Counted from the first letter of the stretch, positions 1 to 7,121 are shown. The stretch: 7,412 nucleotides of DNA from Acidobacteriaceae bacterium (GCA_030040115.1 JASHUH010000218.1:1-7412); one strand, 5' to 3'. Notes: generated by a model not told the origin, from the letters alone. Numbers and translations: made by a program.

Positions 1-197
1 CGACGACACCGTCGGCGACGCCGCCTTCGGAGAATTCACCTGCGGCACAGGACCCAACGCGGAGACCAACAACAACATCTCCACCGCCGTGCCCGCCAGC
101 CGCACCATGCAGGCTAACTTCCGCATCACTTTCTAGCCTGCCCATCCGCCCGCCCCCAGGGCGTCATGACCGCGCCGCGCCACCGCCCGTCATGACG
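1..197 (+). repeat. Left arm of a perfect 197-bp inverted repeat
   Basis: Bases 1-197 equal the reverse complement of 7216-7412 at every position; base i pairs with base 7413-i and there are no gaps. The first mismatches are at 198 and 199. The arm covers the last 44 codons of a receptor-like gene, its TAG stop, and about 60 bp of 3' flank with a stem-loop. Because the match runs to the very first base, the true repeat probably continues outside the window, so 197 bp is a minimum. Identity in non-coding flank as well as coding sequence implies recent duplication, gene conversion, or a shared contig-end repeat. Seen directly; the origin is inference. Confidence 0.97.
2..136 (+). CDS. 3' end of TonB-dependent receptor-like gene (partial), left copy
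   Basis: Only the last 44 codons are in the window, in the frame that starts at base 2 and ends with TAG at 134-136. The peptide contains FGEFTCGTGPNAETNNNIS and ends SRTMQANFRITF. A final strand of alternating hydrophobic residues ending in Phe is the usual C-terminal signal of outer-membrane beta-barrels, read by the BAM machinery. The wording of the last 20 residues resembles, from memory, the Oar-like TonB-dependent receptors with a carboxypeptidase-regulatory-like N-terminal domain that are abundant in Acidobacteriota. The plug, the TonB box and almost the whole barrel lie outside, so the ligand cannot be guessed. An identical end lies on the opposite strand at the right edge. Receptor family is likely; exact family is uncertain. 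Confidence 0.6.
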   Translation, partial: DDTVGDAAFGEFTCGTGPNAETNNNISTAVPASRTMQANFRITF

Positions 198-200
198 CTC
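159..200 (+). terminator. GC-rich stem-loop after the left receptor gene, possible terminator
   Basis: GCGTCATGAC at 161-170 and GTCATGACGC at 189-198 are perfect inverted arms around an 18-base GC-rich spacer. With a G-T pair (160/199) and a G-C pair (159/200) the stem reaches 12 bp. It starts 22 bases after the receptor stop codon, the right place for a transcription terminator or a 3' mRNA-stabilising hairpin. No T-run follows, so intrinsic termination would be weak. Each arm also contains the 8-bp palindrome GTCATGAC, so a protein-binding site is an alternative. Confidence 0.45.
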
Positions 201-250
201 CGGCGATCCCCGCCCGCAAAACCGAAGCCATTTCCGGGCATTCCGGCGAT
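198..250 (+). repeat. Diverged continuation of the left repeat arm
   Basis: Past the perfect repeat the homology to the right arm does not stop abruptly. CCGGCG (200-205), a C-run, an A-rich stretch and CCGAAGCC (222-229) recur in the same order in the reverse complement of 7166-7215, with substitutions and small gaps. A small hairpin is kept: CCGGG-CAT-TCCGG here (234-246) against CCGGG-GCA-CCCGG on the right. The paralogous 3' flanks are therefore older than the perfect identity suggests, and the 197-bp core may have been homogenised. Confidence 0.55.
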
Positions 251-437
251 AAAAAATCGGCGTAGTGCCGAGAAATGTCTAAAACTCGAGAGTAGGGACG
301 ATGCGGGTATCGCGGTTACGAGGCAATGGATCCGATTCGTGACGCACAAAATATCGCTATGGAAAACCGCCGTAGACACCTTATGATTGCACCTGTGTTC
401 GATGCGTGAAATGTTAAGGAAAGGAAGACGGGCCACT
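251..437 (+). other. Non-coding leader before the YdcZ-type gene
   Basis: This stretch has no convincing gene. It is less GC-rich than the repeat arm. A -10-like TATGAT lies at 382-387, but no good -35 hexamer sits 16-18 bases upstream, so the promoter is weakly supported. AAGGAAG at 421-427, 10 bases before the ATG at 438, is a good ribosome binding site. CGAT-AAAAA-ATCG (247-259) is a small AT-loop hairpin of unknown meaning. Confidence 0.35.
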
Positions 438-887
438 ATGAAGGTTCAGTTCTATCTCTTTACAATCTTCCTTGGAATCATCCTGGATGTGCATCTGGCG
501 ATGAACGGCAAGGTAGGAAATACTATCAGCAATCCTCGTGTGGGGAATGCTCTCTTTTGGTGCGTGGGAGCATGTGCTGCTTTGCTTATCGGCATCACGG
601 GATGGCATTCGGGCGTCATCGACGGCTTTAAGCAAGTCCCTCCAGTGTTGTTCATTGCGGGCGCATTAGGCGCGTGTCTGGTCTTTGCAATTGCATGGAT
701 GCTGCCCCATGTCGGGGCTCGTGGCGTATTTATTACCCTCATTGCCGGGCAGGTCATTGGAGGGATGGTTCTCTCCCATTTCGGTTGGCTCGATTCACCC
801 GTTCAAAAGGTTGCCCCTATTAATATTATCGGGGCATTAATCATGCTGGGGGGCGTCTTGCTCTCAACGTATAGTAAAGCAATGTAG
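438..887 (+). CDS. YdcZ/DUF606-family membrane protein (DMT superfamily, putative exporter)
   Basis: A 149-residue, very hydrophobic protein with about five predicted membrane helices, near residues 4-22, 36-55, 68-89, 96-115 and 127-145. It therefore sits in the inner membrane. The order of features matches the DUF606/YdcZ branch of the drug/metabolite transporter superfamily: an early N-G-x-(V/L)-G turn after helix 1 (residues 23-27), NPxxxNALFWxVG entering helix 2 (32-44), GQVIGG in helix 4 (104-109) and a last helix beginning NIIGA. Length fits the family, whose members are half-size and are thought to pair. The ATG at 438 is chosen over one at 387 because AAGGAAG precedes it by 10 bases and the upstream extension is polar and basic. 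The aldo/keto reductase gene follows after 55 bases on the same strand. Substrate unknown. Confidence 0.82.
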   Translation: MKVQFYLFTIFLGIILDVHLAMNGKVGNTISNPRVGNALFWCVGACAALLIGITGWHSGVIDGFKQVPPVLFIAGALGACLVFAIAWMLPHVGARGVFITLIAGQVIGGMVLSHFGWLDSPVQKVAPINIIGALIMLGGVLLSTYSKAM

Positions 888-942
888 CCGGTGGCTATCA
901 GCATCCCCAGGTTTCGCATTCCCCTAATCAGGAGTTATTCGG

Positions 943-1917
943 GTGAGAAGACAGCGACTGGGTCAATCAAGCATCGAAGTAAGCGCTCTGGCGCTAGGAA
1001 CCGACCTGATCGGGAGCAAAATCGAGCACGAAAGATCGTTTGCTCTCCTCGATTTCTATTACGAACTAGGCGGCAATTTTCTCGATACTGGGAACTTCTA
1101 CGCAAGTTGGATTCCAGGATGCCAAGGAGGCGAAAGCGAAACTACAATCGGTCTGTGGATGAAGGAACGCCGCAATCGGGATGAGATGGTCATCTCGACC
1201 AAGCTGGCATTCGATTATCCCGGCTCGCCAGGAGGATTGAGCGCGGGTGAGATTCAGCGCGAATGCGAAATGAGCCTGAGGCGGCTCCAGACGGACAGAC
1301 TTGACCTTTATCAGGCTCATCGTGACGATCGCAGCGTGCCGATGGAAGAGACGATGGAGGCATTTGATCGCCTGGAGAAAGCAGGCAAAATTCGCATTCT
1401 GGGCGCGAGCAATTTGCCGTTGTGGCGCATTTCCGAGGCGAATGTAATTGCCCGAAACAAGTCCTGGACGCCTTATTCCGTGGTCGAACAAAGATATACC
1501 TATCTTCGTCCGCGCCACGGCGCGGATTTTGGGCCCCAGATATTTCTGAGCGACGATCTCAAGGATTATGCGTCCTACTATGGAATGACGCTTATGGGAT
1601 ATTCGGTCCTGCTTCGCGGCGCATTTATCCGAGCCGACCGCGAGCTCCCGGTTCAGTTTGCGGGTGGCGACTCATCGGAACGCTTGCAGACGCTGAGCGA
1701 AGTATCGCAAGAGTCTGGTTGTACTCCAGCGCAGGCGATTATCGCTTGGATGCGGCAGAGCAAACCTGCGGTGCTTCCAATCATTGCCGGCAGTCAGGAG
1801 GCTCAACTTAAGGAGAACATCGATGCGCTGAACGTCACACTGACCGAGGCTCAGATGGAGCGCCTAAACACGGCAGGGAATCCAAGTTTGAAGCAAGGCT
1901 GGATTCAGCCGAAGTAA
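943..1917 (+). CDS. Aldo/keto reductase family oxidoreductase
   Basis: A 324-residue protein, full length for an aldo/keto reductase, a soluble NAD(P)H-dependent TIM-barrel enzyme that reduces aldehydes and ketones. It opens with the usual LGQSSIEVSALALGT strand. The catalytic tetrad is complete: Asp48 and Tyr53 in LDTGNFY, Lys87 in VISTKLAF, and His126 in DLYQAH. The family signature follows in GKIRILGASN (148-157), and the C-terminal part has the cofactor-side PIIAGSQEAQLKENI segment (279-293). It starts with GTG at 943, supported by AGGAG at 930-934 with an 8-base spacer; the reading frame gives the expected first beta strand right away. It may share a transcript with the membrane protein gene upstream. 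The substrate is unknown; the overall style is that of the YhdN/Tas-like bacterial group rather than a named enzyme. Confidence 0.93.
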   Translation: MRRQRLGQSSIEVSALALGTDLIGSKIEHERSFALLDFYYELGGNFLDTGNFYASWIPGCQGGESETTIGLWMKERRNRDEMVISTKLAFDYPGSPGGLSAGEIQRECEMSLRRLQTDRLDLYQAHRDDRSVPMEETMEAFDRLEKAGKIRILGASNLPLWRISEANVIARNKSWTPYSVVEQRYTYLRPRHGADFGPQIFLSDDLKDYASYYGMTLMGYSVLLRGAFIRADRELPVQFAGGDSSERLQTLSEVSQESGCTPAQAIIAWMRQSKPAVLPIIAGSQEAQLKENIDALNVTLTEAQMERLNTAGNPSLKQGWIQPK

Positions 1918-2084
1918 TGACAGCTTCTATCGCACCCCCAGGGCATAAGCATACGCTCTTCCCCACTGGCTCTGAGCACGAAGACCGGCAAAACGGGAAC
2001 GCCGAGGAAAACGGCCCTTGAGGGGCTGACACTGGAGATCAGTTTCCGAGAAGCGCCAGATTGCGCCATGAACGTGGGCCGTTG

Positions 2085-2156
2085 GCGCAAGCGGCGAGCG
2101 TAGCCGGGGTGGCAAGAGCGCCTGGAGTCAAGGCGAACCAGGTATGCAAGTGCGCC
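2085..2156 (+). pseudogene. Remnant of an IS66/IS3-type transposase OrfA helix-turn-helix
   Basis: In the frame through 2061 the translation reads SVAGVARAPGVKANQV followed by CKC. The common transposase OrfA motif is ASVAxVARxHGVNANQVFKWRR. The match continues at the DNA level: the observed GTATGCAAGTGCGCC is close to GTATTCAAGTGGCGC, which would restore VFKWR. The His to Pro, Asn to Lys, Phe to Cys and Trp to Cys changes fall on conserved positions and point to decay. No recognisable transposase sequence continues on either side, and no terminal repeats or target duplication were found. It is a scar, not an active element. The choice between IS66-like and IS3-like is not certain. Confidence 0.6.
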
Positions 2157-2210
2157 GAGCCTCCGACCGGGCGAATGATGCCTCAAGGATATTGGGCCAA
2201 TCCACACATA

Positions 2211-2227
2211 AGACCACGTTGTGGTCT
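2211..2227. terminator. Small perfect stem-loop between convergent genes
   Basis: AGACCAC-GTT-GTGGTCT forms a perfect 7-bp stem with a 3-base loop, so it can fold on transcripts from both strands. Its place between the convergent reductase and transaldolase-like genes suggests a bidirectional terminator, but neither strand has a T-run after it. It could equally be part of the transposase scar. Confidence 0.3.
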
Positions 2228-2268
2228 CACGAGCGAACCAAGCATGGTGCGCCGCGAAAACGGCGTAC

Positions 2269-3369
2269 TTATTCCGTGTCAGGATCGGGAAGAATGATGT
2301 CGCGGACGATTGAGTTCATTTCCGCGCAGCCCGCGATAAACTGCCGGAGAGTTCTACGCGTGCAGGGGAAGGTGTCAAACTCTTCTATTGTCAAGCCATC
2401 CTCGTTATAGGCGCGCTCAAAATCGGGAAATTTTCTAAGTAGCGCCGAGACAATCTTCTTGTCGACCGGAGTATCAATGCGCGGGATGACTTCAACATCA
2501 CTGGCGTTATATCGGCGCTGCCAGGCATAGGGCGGAGAGATCACCACATCGCCGCCGATGAATTCACTCCAATGCATGTGATTGCGAAACGCCGCGGAAA
2601 GAAGCCGCACGCGGTATCCGCGCTCGCGATAGATCTGATACGCCTTTTTGAAAACCGCGACCCCGGCCCATTCCAGATAGCCTGGATCGATCGAAAGATC
2701 TCTTCGCTCCAAGGCCACCTTCAACCAATCATCGAGCCGCCCAACCATCAGCGTGCAAACGGAGCCCATGGTAGAGACGTCGAGTCCTTCGGCTTCCCGG
2801 CGCTTCATACCGCGCTCCATAGCCTCTGCGATGGCTATGGCCTGCGGCAGCGTAAAGCTGACCGTCGCATTGATGCTGATACCCTTGTAGATTGCCTCTT
2901 CGATTGCGGCAATTCCAGCGCGCGTGGCGGCAATCTTTACGATCATGTTCGGGGCGAGTCGATTGAAGTGGATGGCCTGAGCGAGCATTGCATCGCAGTT
3001 GCGATAGTTCCTGGGATCGGTCTGAATGGAAAGACGTCCATTGCGGCCACCTTCGCGGTCGAAAATCGGCTTAAGTAACTTAGCCGCACTTGTGGAAATC
3101 TCTTCGACGATTTTCCAGCCGATTTCATCTTCGGTGGCCAGCGGATTGCTCCTGGCCAGTTCCTGAATGCGGCTCTTCCAAACCGGCATCTCCTTTTTGA
3201 GAACGGACACGGCGATGACCGGATTACAAGTGGCTCCCACAGCCCCATGCTCGATGGAATAGGTTAACTCTTCGATGGAAGAAGAATCATTCCACAGACA
3301 AGTGGGTGTAGTCTGGGTCATTTGGAATAACGGACTCTTGTATTCAAGCTGTACGTCCATCTGCCCCAT
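2269..3369 (-). CDS. Transaldolase-family protein (atypical, Gln in place of the catalytic-water Glu)
   Basis: A 366-residue soluble TIM-barrel enzyme of the class I transaldolase family, which forms a Schiff base between a lysine and a keto-sugar phosphate. Visible landmarks are WND with Asp28, ATCNP with Asn49, GRLSIQTDP with Gln116, the Schiff-base Lys145 in MIVKIAATRAGI, NATVSFT with Asn167 and Thr169, TLMVGRLDDW with Thr206, Met208 and the phosphate-type Arg211, and SAAFRN (258-263). Against E. coli TalB these match Asp17, Asn35, Glu96, Lys132, Asn154, Thr156, Ser176, Phe178 and Arg181, so Glu96 is Gln and Phe178 is Met. It exceeds TalB by about 50 residues, partly through a C-terminal extension. 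The ATG at 3369 is preferred: GGAG lies 5 bases upstream and a promoter candidate would place the transcript start after the longer start at 3411. An ATG at 3360 is also possible. Exact reaction unknown. Confidence 0.88.
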   Translation of the reverse strand: MGQMDVQLEYKSPLFQMTQTTPTCLWNDSSSIEELTYSIEHGAVGATCNPVIAVSVLKKEMPVWKSRIQELARSNPLATEDEIGWKIVEEISTSAAKLLKPIFDREGGRNGRLSIQTDPRNYRNCDAMLAQAIHFNRLAPNMIVKIAATRAGIAAIEEAIYKGISINATVSFTLPQAIAIAEAMERGMKRREAEGLDVSTMGSVCTLMVGRLDDWLKVALERRDLSIDPGYLEWAGVAVFKKAYQIYRERGYRVRLLSAAFRNHMHWSEFIGGDVVISPPYAWQRRYNASDVEVIPRIDTPVDKKIVSALLRKFPDFERAYNEDGLTIEEFDTFPCTRRTLRQFIAGCAEMNSIVRDIILPDPDTE

Positions 3370-3691
3370 TCGTGCTCCGGAATATGGAGACTTATGATGA
3401 AAAACTAACATCCTGCACGGTTTGGGTCAAGAAATTGTGTCGGTCGATCCCGTTTTTTCCCATAGGAACTCTCGCATCCATTTGCTTTCGCGGACCCATA
3501 CCAGAAGAAACGAAATCATGCGCCGTTCGCAGAACAAAAATAGACGTTGACGAGAAAGAACGCATCTTGTTCCTGGCGCCGGCGGGTATTGGCGTGAACT
3601 CCTCCTCCGCCGCCGACCTTACGCATTGTGACGCGCGAGACTCCTGAACGGATCAATCTCTTCTTGTTCAGTCCCACTCAACTGCGTTCTC
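3370..3691. other. Intergenic region upstream of the transaldolase-like gene
   Basis: About 320 bp lie between the end of the TPR pair and the transaldolase-like gene, both leftward. An open frame at 3372-3647 on the other strand has no family resemblance and overlaps the leader, so it is not called. The only functional element proposed is the promoter at 3402-3430. No convincing terminator for the TPR operon was found. Confidence 0.5.
3402..3430 (-). promoter_or_regulatory. Candidate sigma-70 promoter for the transaldolase-like gene
   Basis: On the minus strand TTGACC (3430-3425) is a strong -35 match, followed after 17 bases by TAGTTT (3407-3402), a poor -10 with three of six consensus bases. 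Transcription would start near 3395, about 26 bases before the preferred ATG at 3369 and past the longer start at 3411. The -35 and spacing are good, the -10 is weak. Confidence 0.3.
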
Positions 3692-5239
3692 CTACTGCGG
3701 GCGGAGAGAGCTCAGGCGGGATTTCTCAGCTGTGATGGCCTGATCCTGTTGCGTCCGCAAAAGTTCCTGTCCTTTTTCGGCCATTTGCCGGGCCCGCTGC
3801 ACATCTCCCAAGCGTGCATAGAGCCGGCTAAGCTGGAAATACGCGCCGGAATAAGAATCGTTTATCCGAAGTACGCTTTCAAATTCTCCCTGCGCTTTTT
3901 TCAATTGGCCGTTTTGAAAATAGATCATTCCCAGTTTGTAATGGGGCTCTACGACATCGGGATTCAGTTGTTCGGAGCGGGTAAAAGCTTCAATTGCCTG
4001 GTCCTGCCGGCCCAAATCGGACGAGACGAGACCGAACGCATATTCGAGGGCAAAATCAGGCGCGACACGCGTTCTTCCTTCAGTTAGCACTTTCATCGCC
4101 GTTTGCTCATCCCCGTCCTTCATATATGTCTGAGCCAGCGCTACGTAGCCCAAGGCGATTTCCGGGTGCATCGCAATAGCCTGTCGATATTCAGGGATCG
4201 CCTGTTCGTGGCTGCCCCGCATCATTTCGATGGCGCCTAATCGGATTCTCAGCGCATATGGGTCCGCAACCTGAGCGATCCCTTGGCTCACAATCTTAGC
4301 TGCTTCGTCGTACCGATTTAAATCCATCAAAAGGCGAGTGCAGTCCAGATAGCGGTCAGGGTTAGCAGGGTCCGCGCTGATGGCCTTCTGGTAGGCGTTC
4401 AAGGCCAGCGAAGAATTCCCCGCGTACTCCGCAGCCGAAGCGACCATAGCCAAAATTTTCGGATCACCACTGTGCTGATCTTCCATGGACGCGAGCAGAT
4501 TCAAGGCCTCAGCCGTTTGCTTCGCTTTTGCGAGCGTTACCGCCAGGTCATATTGGGTTTCCCACGAATCTGGAGTCATCTGAAGCAGACGGCGATAAAA
4601 CTTGGCCGAATCGACATACAAGCCTTTATCGTCAAAATCTCTAGCCAGTTGATATTTCTGCTTGACCGATAAACCCGATCCGCTCCACACAAGATCCGCA
4701 AGCTTTTCCGCCTGTTCTGTTGCTCCGCAGCGTAGACTTGCCTCGATGGCTAATGTTGCGGTGTCTGAGTCAGACTTGAGGAGATCCTTAGCCGCATCGA
4801 TATTGGCAATAGCTTCTCGATCGCGCTGCGTCGATAGATAAAGGATGACGAGATAGTAGTGAATTACCCGGTCGGCGCCATCGAGCGCGAGCGCAGACTT
4901 CAATTGCGCTTCCGCCGGCCCATATTGTCCGGCTTGCAGATAGTTAAAAGCCAGATTTTTGCGCGCTTCCGGGTAGCGGGGGTTCAGCCGGATCGAAAGT
5001 TGATAGGCTCGGTTTGCATCATCGATTTGACCGAGTTTGGTCTCTGTGATGCCAATAAGGTTTTCGAGGGATGCGTCATTTGGCACCAGGCGTTGAGCCG
5101 CACGGAACTCGCTCAATGCGTCTTTGTATCGGCCCTCGCGAAACGAAGCGACCCCTTGCCGTAAAGCATCCGTCTGTGCATAGATGGTTGCGATTAGCAA
5201 AAAGGGCATTACGAACCGGATTTGGCGTGGAAACTTCAT
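3692..5239 (-). CDS. Secreted tetratricopeptide-repeat protein, second gene of the TPR pair
   Basis: A 515-residue protein with an N-terminal signal peptide: basic MKFPRQIR, a hydrophobic core VMPFLLIATIY, and probable cleavage after Ala21 (YA-QT). There is no lipobox cysteine. The rest is an almost continuous helical solenoid of 34-residue TPR units, best seen near 24-125, 193-240, 260-395 and 396-497, with typical phrases such as YQKAISADPANPDRY, YRQAIAMHPEIALGYVALAQ and FESVLRINDSYSGAYFQLSRLY. The C-terminal tail (about 498-515) is charged. No enzymatic domain is present, so a periplasmic or surface protein-binding scaffold is expected. The start codon overlaps the stop of the upstream TPR gene by ATGA (5239-5236) and no Shine-Dalgarno motif precedes it, so translation is probably coupled. 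Its partner is unknown. Confidence 0.9.
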   Translation of the reverse strand: MKFPRQIRFVMPFLLIATIYAQTDALRQGVASFREGRYKDALSEFRAAQRLVPNDASLENLIGITETKLGQIDDANRAYQLSIRLNPRYPEARKNLAFNYLQAGQYGPAEAQLKSALALDGADRVIHYYLVILYLSTQRDREAIANIDAAKDLLKSDSDTATLAIEASLRCGATEQAEKLADLVWSGSGLSVKQKYQLARDFDDKGLYVDSAKFYRRLLQMTPDSWETQYDLAVTLAKAKQTAEALNLLASMEDQHSGDPKILAMVASAAEYAGNSSLALNAYQKAISADPANPDRYLDCTRLLMDLNRYDEAAKIVSQGIAQVADPYALRIRLGAIEMMRGSHEQAIPEYRQAIAMHPEIALGYVALAQTYMKDGDEQTAMKVLTEGRTRVAPDFALEYAFGLVSSDLGRQDQAIEAFTRSEQLNPDVVEPHYKLGMIYFQNGQLKKAQGEFESVLRINDSYSGAYFQLSRLYARLGDVQRARQMAEKGQELLRTQQDQAITAEKSRLSSLRPQ

Positions 5240-7113
5240 TGAGACAATTTCTGAAATGTCGCCATCTCCGACTCGGAGTGAGATAGACTGTCAAGTTTGA
5301 GTTTGCGGCTGATCTCGAATTGTTTTCCAGCCTTCATGTTCTGCCCGACGGCACGGTAAACCAAGCCCAACTGAAAGTGTACAGAACCATCGAGGTCATA
5401 TTGCGCCACATCCTGGAACTGCGCGATTGCTTTCGTATACTGCTTCTGCGCGTAGTAGGCCTTGCCCAACTGCTGATGCGCCGATTGAAGCTTCGGGTCT
5501 TCTTTGATCGCTCGCTCCAGGTATGGGATTGCCTTTGCCGAATCCGTTCGCTCCAGGTAAATTTCGCCGACGTCCGCATTGGCTTCTGCACTTTCCGGAT
5601 TCAGACGCAATTCCTCGTCAAGGGCAGGCAGTGCTTCGTCCGGGCGATGCATCTTCAGGAGGATTCCGCCTACTGCAAGGTGTATTCCGGTGAGGTTCGG
5701 CGCCATTCGTTCGACGATCGCGTACTCCGCAAGCGCTTGATCGTTTCTCTGCATCTGCTGATAGATTTCTGCTAATGCCTGATGCGCTGGATAAGAGTCG
5801 GGGGCCGTCGCCAGGAGTTTTTCGAGCGCTTCGCGGGAGAGAGAATGATAGACCTCGGCCAGGAGATATCGGGCCTGATAGTCGAGATTATGGGCGCTGA
5901 GCCACGAGTTTAAGGTTACCTCCGCCGCGTTCAGTCGCCCCCCGTCAAAATCGATCGCTGCGCGACCATAGGAACTGGTAGATGTCGATCGCGGCGCGCT
6001 CGCCACGAATTGCTTCCACGCCGCCAGCGACAAATCGTCCTGCCCGAGGCGATGTTCGACGAGTGCGACGGCCAAGGCCCGCGCGGCGCTGGGCGGAGCA
6101 TCTGTTAGAACAGGTAGACCGGCGCGCAGATGTTCTCCTTCCTCCTTGCTCACCTTGAACAGGTCAGGCGCCGAGAACTGCGGCATTCCTAAAGCGTGTG
6201 CCGTCTCCTCGGGAGAAACCGCGATGGCTGATTTTAAAAGCGGCAGAGAATCGCCCGGTTTCCCGTTGAGCAGCGCAATTTCAGCCAGCTTTGCCATGGC
6301 GGCCGCAGACTTTGGATCGACTTGCAGTTCCTTGTGGTACTCCTCGGCAGCGAGATCAAATTCCTGGTTCTGAAAAGCGATCTCTCCCAAACCGTAATGG
6401 GCGCCATGCCAGTGCGGATCTTGCTCGAGGGCCCGGAAGTAGTGGGCCCTCGCATTTTGCCACATCTGCTCGTCCTTATATATATCGCCGTACACCATGT
6501 GCCGCAGGGGGCTGGCCGCGGCCCCCGTCAGCACGCGCTCGATTTGCTCGTCAGCCGCCCGGCGATAAAGCTGCCCGAGATCAAGAAGGAGAATGGGTTC
6601 GGATGGGAAGAGGACGCTGGCCTTCTGAAGATATTCGAGGGCCACATCGAGTCGGTCTTCGTCGCTGTATGCCTGACTCAGCCAGGTATAGACCTGTTCG
6701 TTCTTTGGTTCCACGCGAAGAGACCGCTGGAGATGCGGAATCGCTTGGGTAGGCTCGTCCTGCTTAAGATAGTCGATGCCCAGATAAAGACTTACGCCCG
6801 GCAATCCGGGTTTGAGATTCTCCGCCTGACTAAGAGCATGCGCTGATTGCGCGTATTTACCCTGGGCATTATAGACCAATCCCAAACTTGCATAGGCTTC
6901 CGCCGCATCGGGAAGAAGGTGAATAACTTTCAGATATTCCTGGGCGGCATGATCGAGCAATCCCGCACTCTGCGCTTGCTGTGCTGCTGCAAAGTGCTGT
7001 GCAGCTTCGCTGTTCACGTCCTCCGCCGTCCCTGGAAGTGAACTCATGTAAAAACAGAAACCCATTGCAATGATCCATCCAGGGCCGCGTCGACGACTCC
7101 TATGGATGATCAT
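5236..7113 (-). CDS. Secreted tetratricopeptide-repeat protein, first gene of the TPR pair
   Basis: A 625-residue exported TPR protein. The N-terminus has a basic stretch (HRSRRR), a hydrophobic core (GWIIAMGFCFYMSSL) and probable cleavage near residue 30 in GTA-ED; the cysteine in the core does not form a lipobox. TPR units run from about 35 to 170 and 200 to 300, then a less regular segment (about 305-400), then a second block from about 410 to 605, with clear units such as AYASLGLVYNAQGKYAQSA and AHQQLGKAYYAQKQYTKAI. No catalytic domain is seen. The ATG at 7113 is chosen over one at 7128 because GGAGG (7126-7122) lies 8 bases upstream and the promoter at 7143-7171 leaves almost no leader for the longer form. 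The gene is codirectional with the receptor end to its right and overlaps the next TPR gene by 4 bases, which suggests stoichiometric partners. Confidence 0.9.
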   Translation of the reverse strand: MIIHRSRRRGPGWIIAMGFCFYMSSLPGTAEDVNSEAAQHFAAAQQAQSAGLLDHAAQEYLKVIHLLPDAAEAYASLGLVYNAQGKYAQSAHALSQAENLKPGLPGVSLYLGIDYLKQDEPTQAIPHLQRSLRVEPKNEQVYTWLSQAYSDEDRLDVALEYLQKASVLFPSEPILLLDLGQLYRRAADEQIERVLTGAAASPLRHMVYGDIYKDEQMWQNARAHYFRALEQDPHWHGAHYGLGEIAFQNQEFDLAAEEYHKELQVDPKSAAAMAKLAEIALLNGKPGDSLPLLKSAIAVSPEETAHALGMPQFSAPDLFKVSKEEGEHLRAGLPVLTDAPPSAARALAVALVEHRLGQDDLSLAAWKQFVASAPRSTSTSSYGRAAIDFDGGRLNAAEVTLNSWLSAHNLDYQARYLLAEVYHSLSREALEKLLATAPDSYPAHQALAEIYQQMQRNDQALAEYAIVERMAPNLTGIHLAVGGILLKMHRPDEALPALDEELRLNPESAEANADVGEIYLERTDSAKAIPYLERAIKEDPKLQSAHQQLGKAYYAQKQYTKAIAQFQDVAQYDLDGSVHFQLGLVYRAVGQNMKAGKQFEISRKLKLDSLSHSESEMATFQKLSQ

Positions 7114-7121
7114 TGCTTTAG

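Larger units (their letters stand above)
1918..2268. other. Convergent intergenic region with a transposase scar
   Basis: About 350 bp separate the reductase (rightward) from the transaldolase-like gene (leftward). No intact gene is visible; open frames here are short and lack family resemblance apart from the helix-turn-helix remnant at 2085-2156. Two palindromic spots lie near each other, ATTGG-G-CCAAT at 2191-2201 and AGACCAC-GTT-GTGGTCT at 2211-2227. Close to the end of the leftward gene is a weak hairpin, CGCCG/CGGCG (2250-2265). One or more may end transcription from either side, although none is followed by a T-run. Confidence 0.5.

Noticed and set aside
192..386. 64-codon open frame on the plus strand
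   Set aside because: It begins inside the repeat stem-loop, has no ribosome binding site, and its translation resembles no family.
387..437. Upstream extension of the YdcZ-type gene
   Set aside because: The extra residues are polar and basic, and AAGGAAG at 421-427 clearly serves the ATG at 438.
1905..2207. 100-codon minus-strand open frame in the convergent intergenic region
   Set aside because: No family resemblance was seen, and the plus strand of the same stretch explains part of it as a transposase remnant.
3372..3647. 91-codon open frame on the plus strand upstream of the transaldolase-like gene
   Set aside because: It lies over the leader and promoter of the opposite gene, lacks a clear ribosome binding site and has no recognisable motif.
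3644..3671. CTGAAC/GTTCAG inverted arms after the second TPR gene as a terminator
   Set aside because: The stem has only 6 bp with a 16-base loop and no T-run follows, so it is within chance expectation.
6322..6846. Long open frame (174 codons) antisense to the first TPR gene
   Set aside because: It is a mirror of the GC-biased TPR coding frame; the TPR protein on the other strand has unmistakable repeats and a signal peptide.
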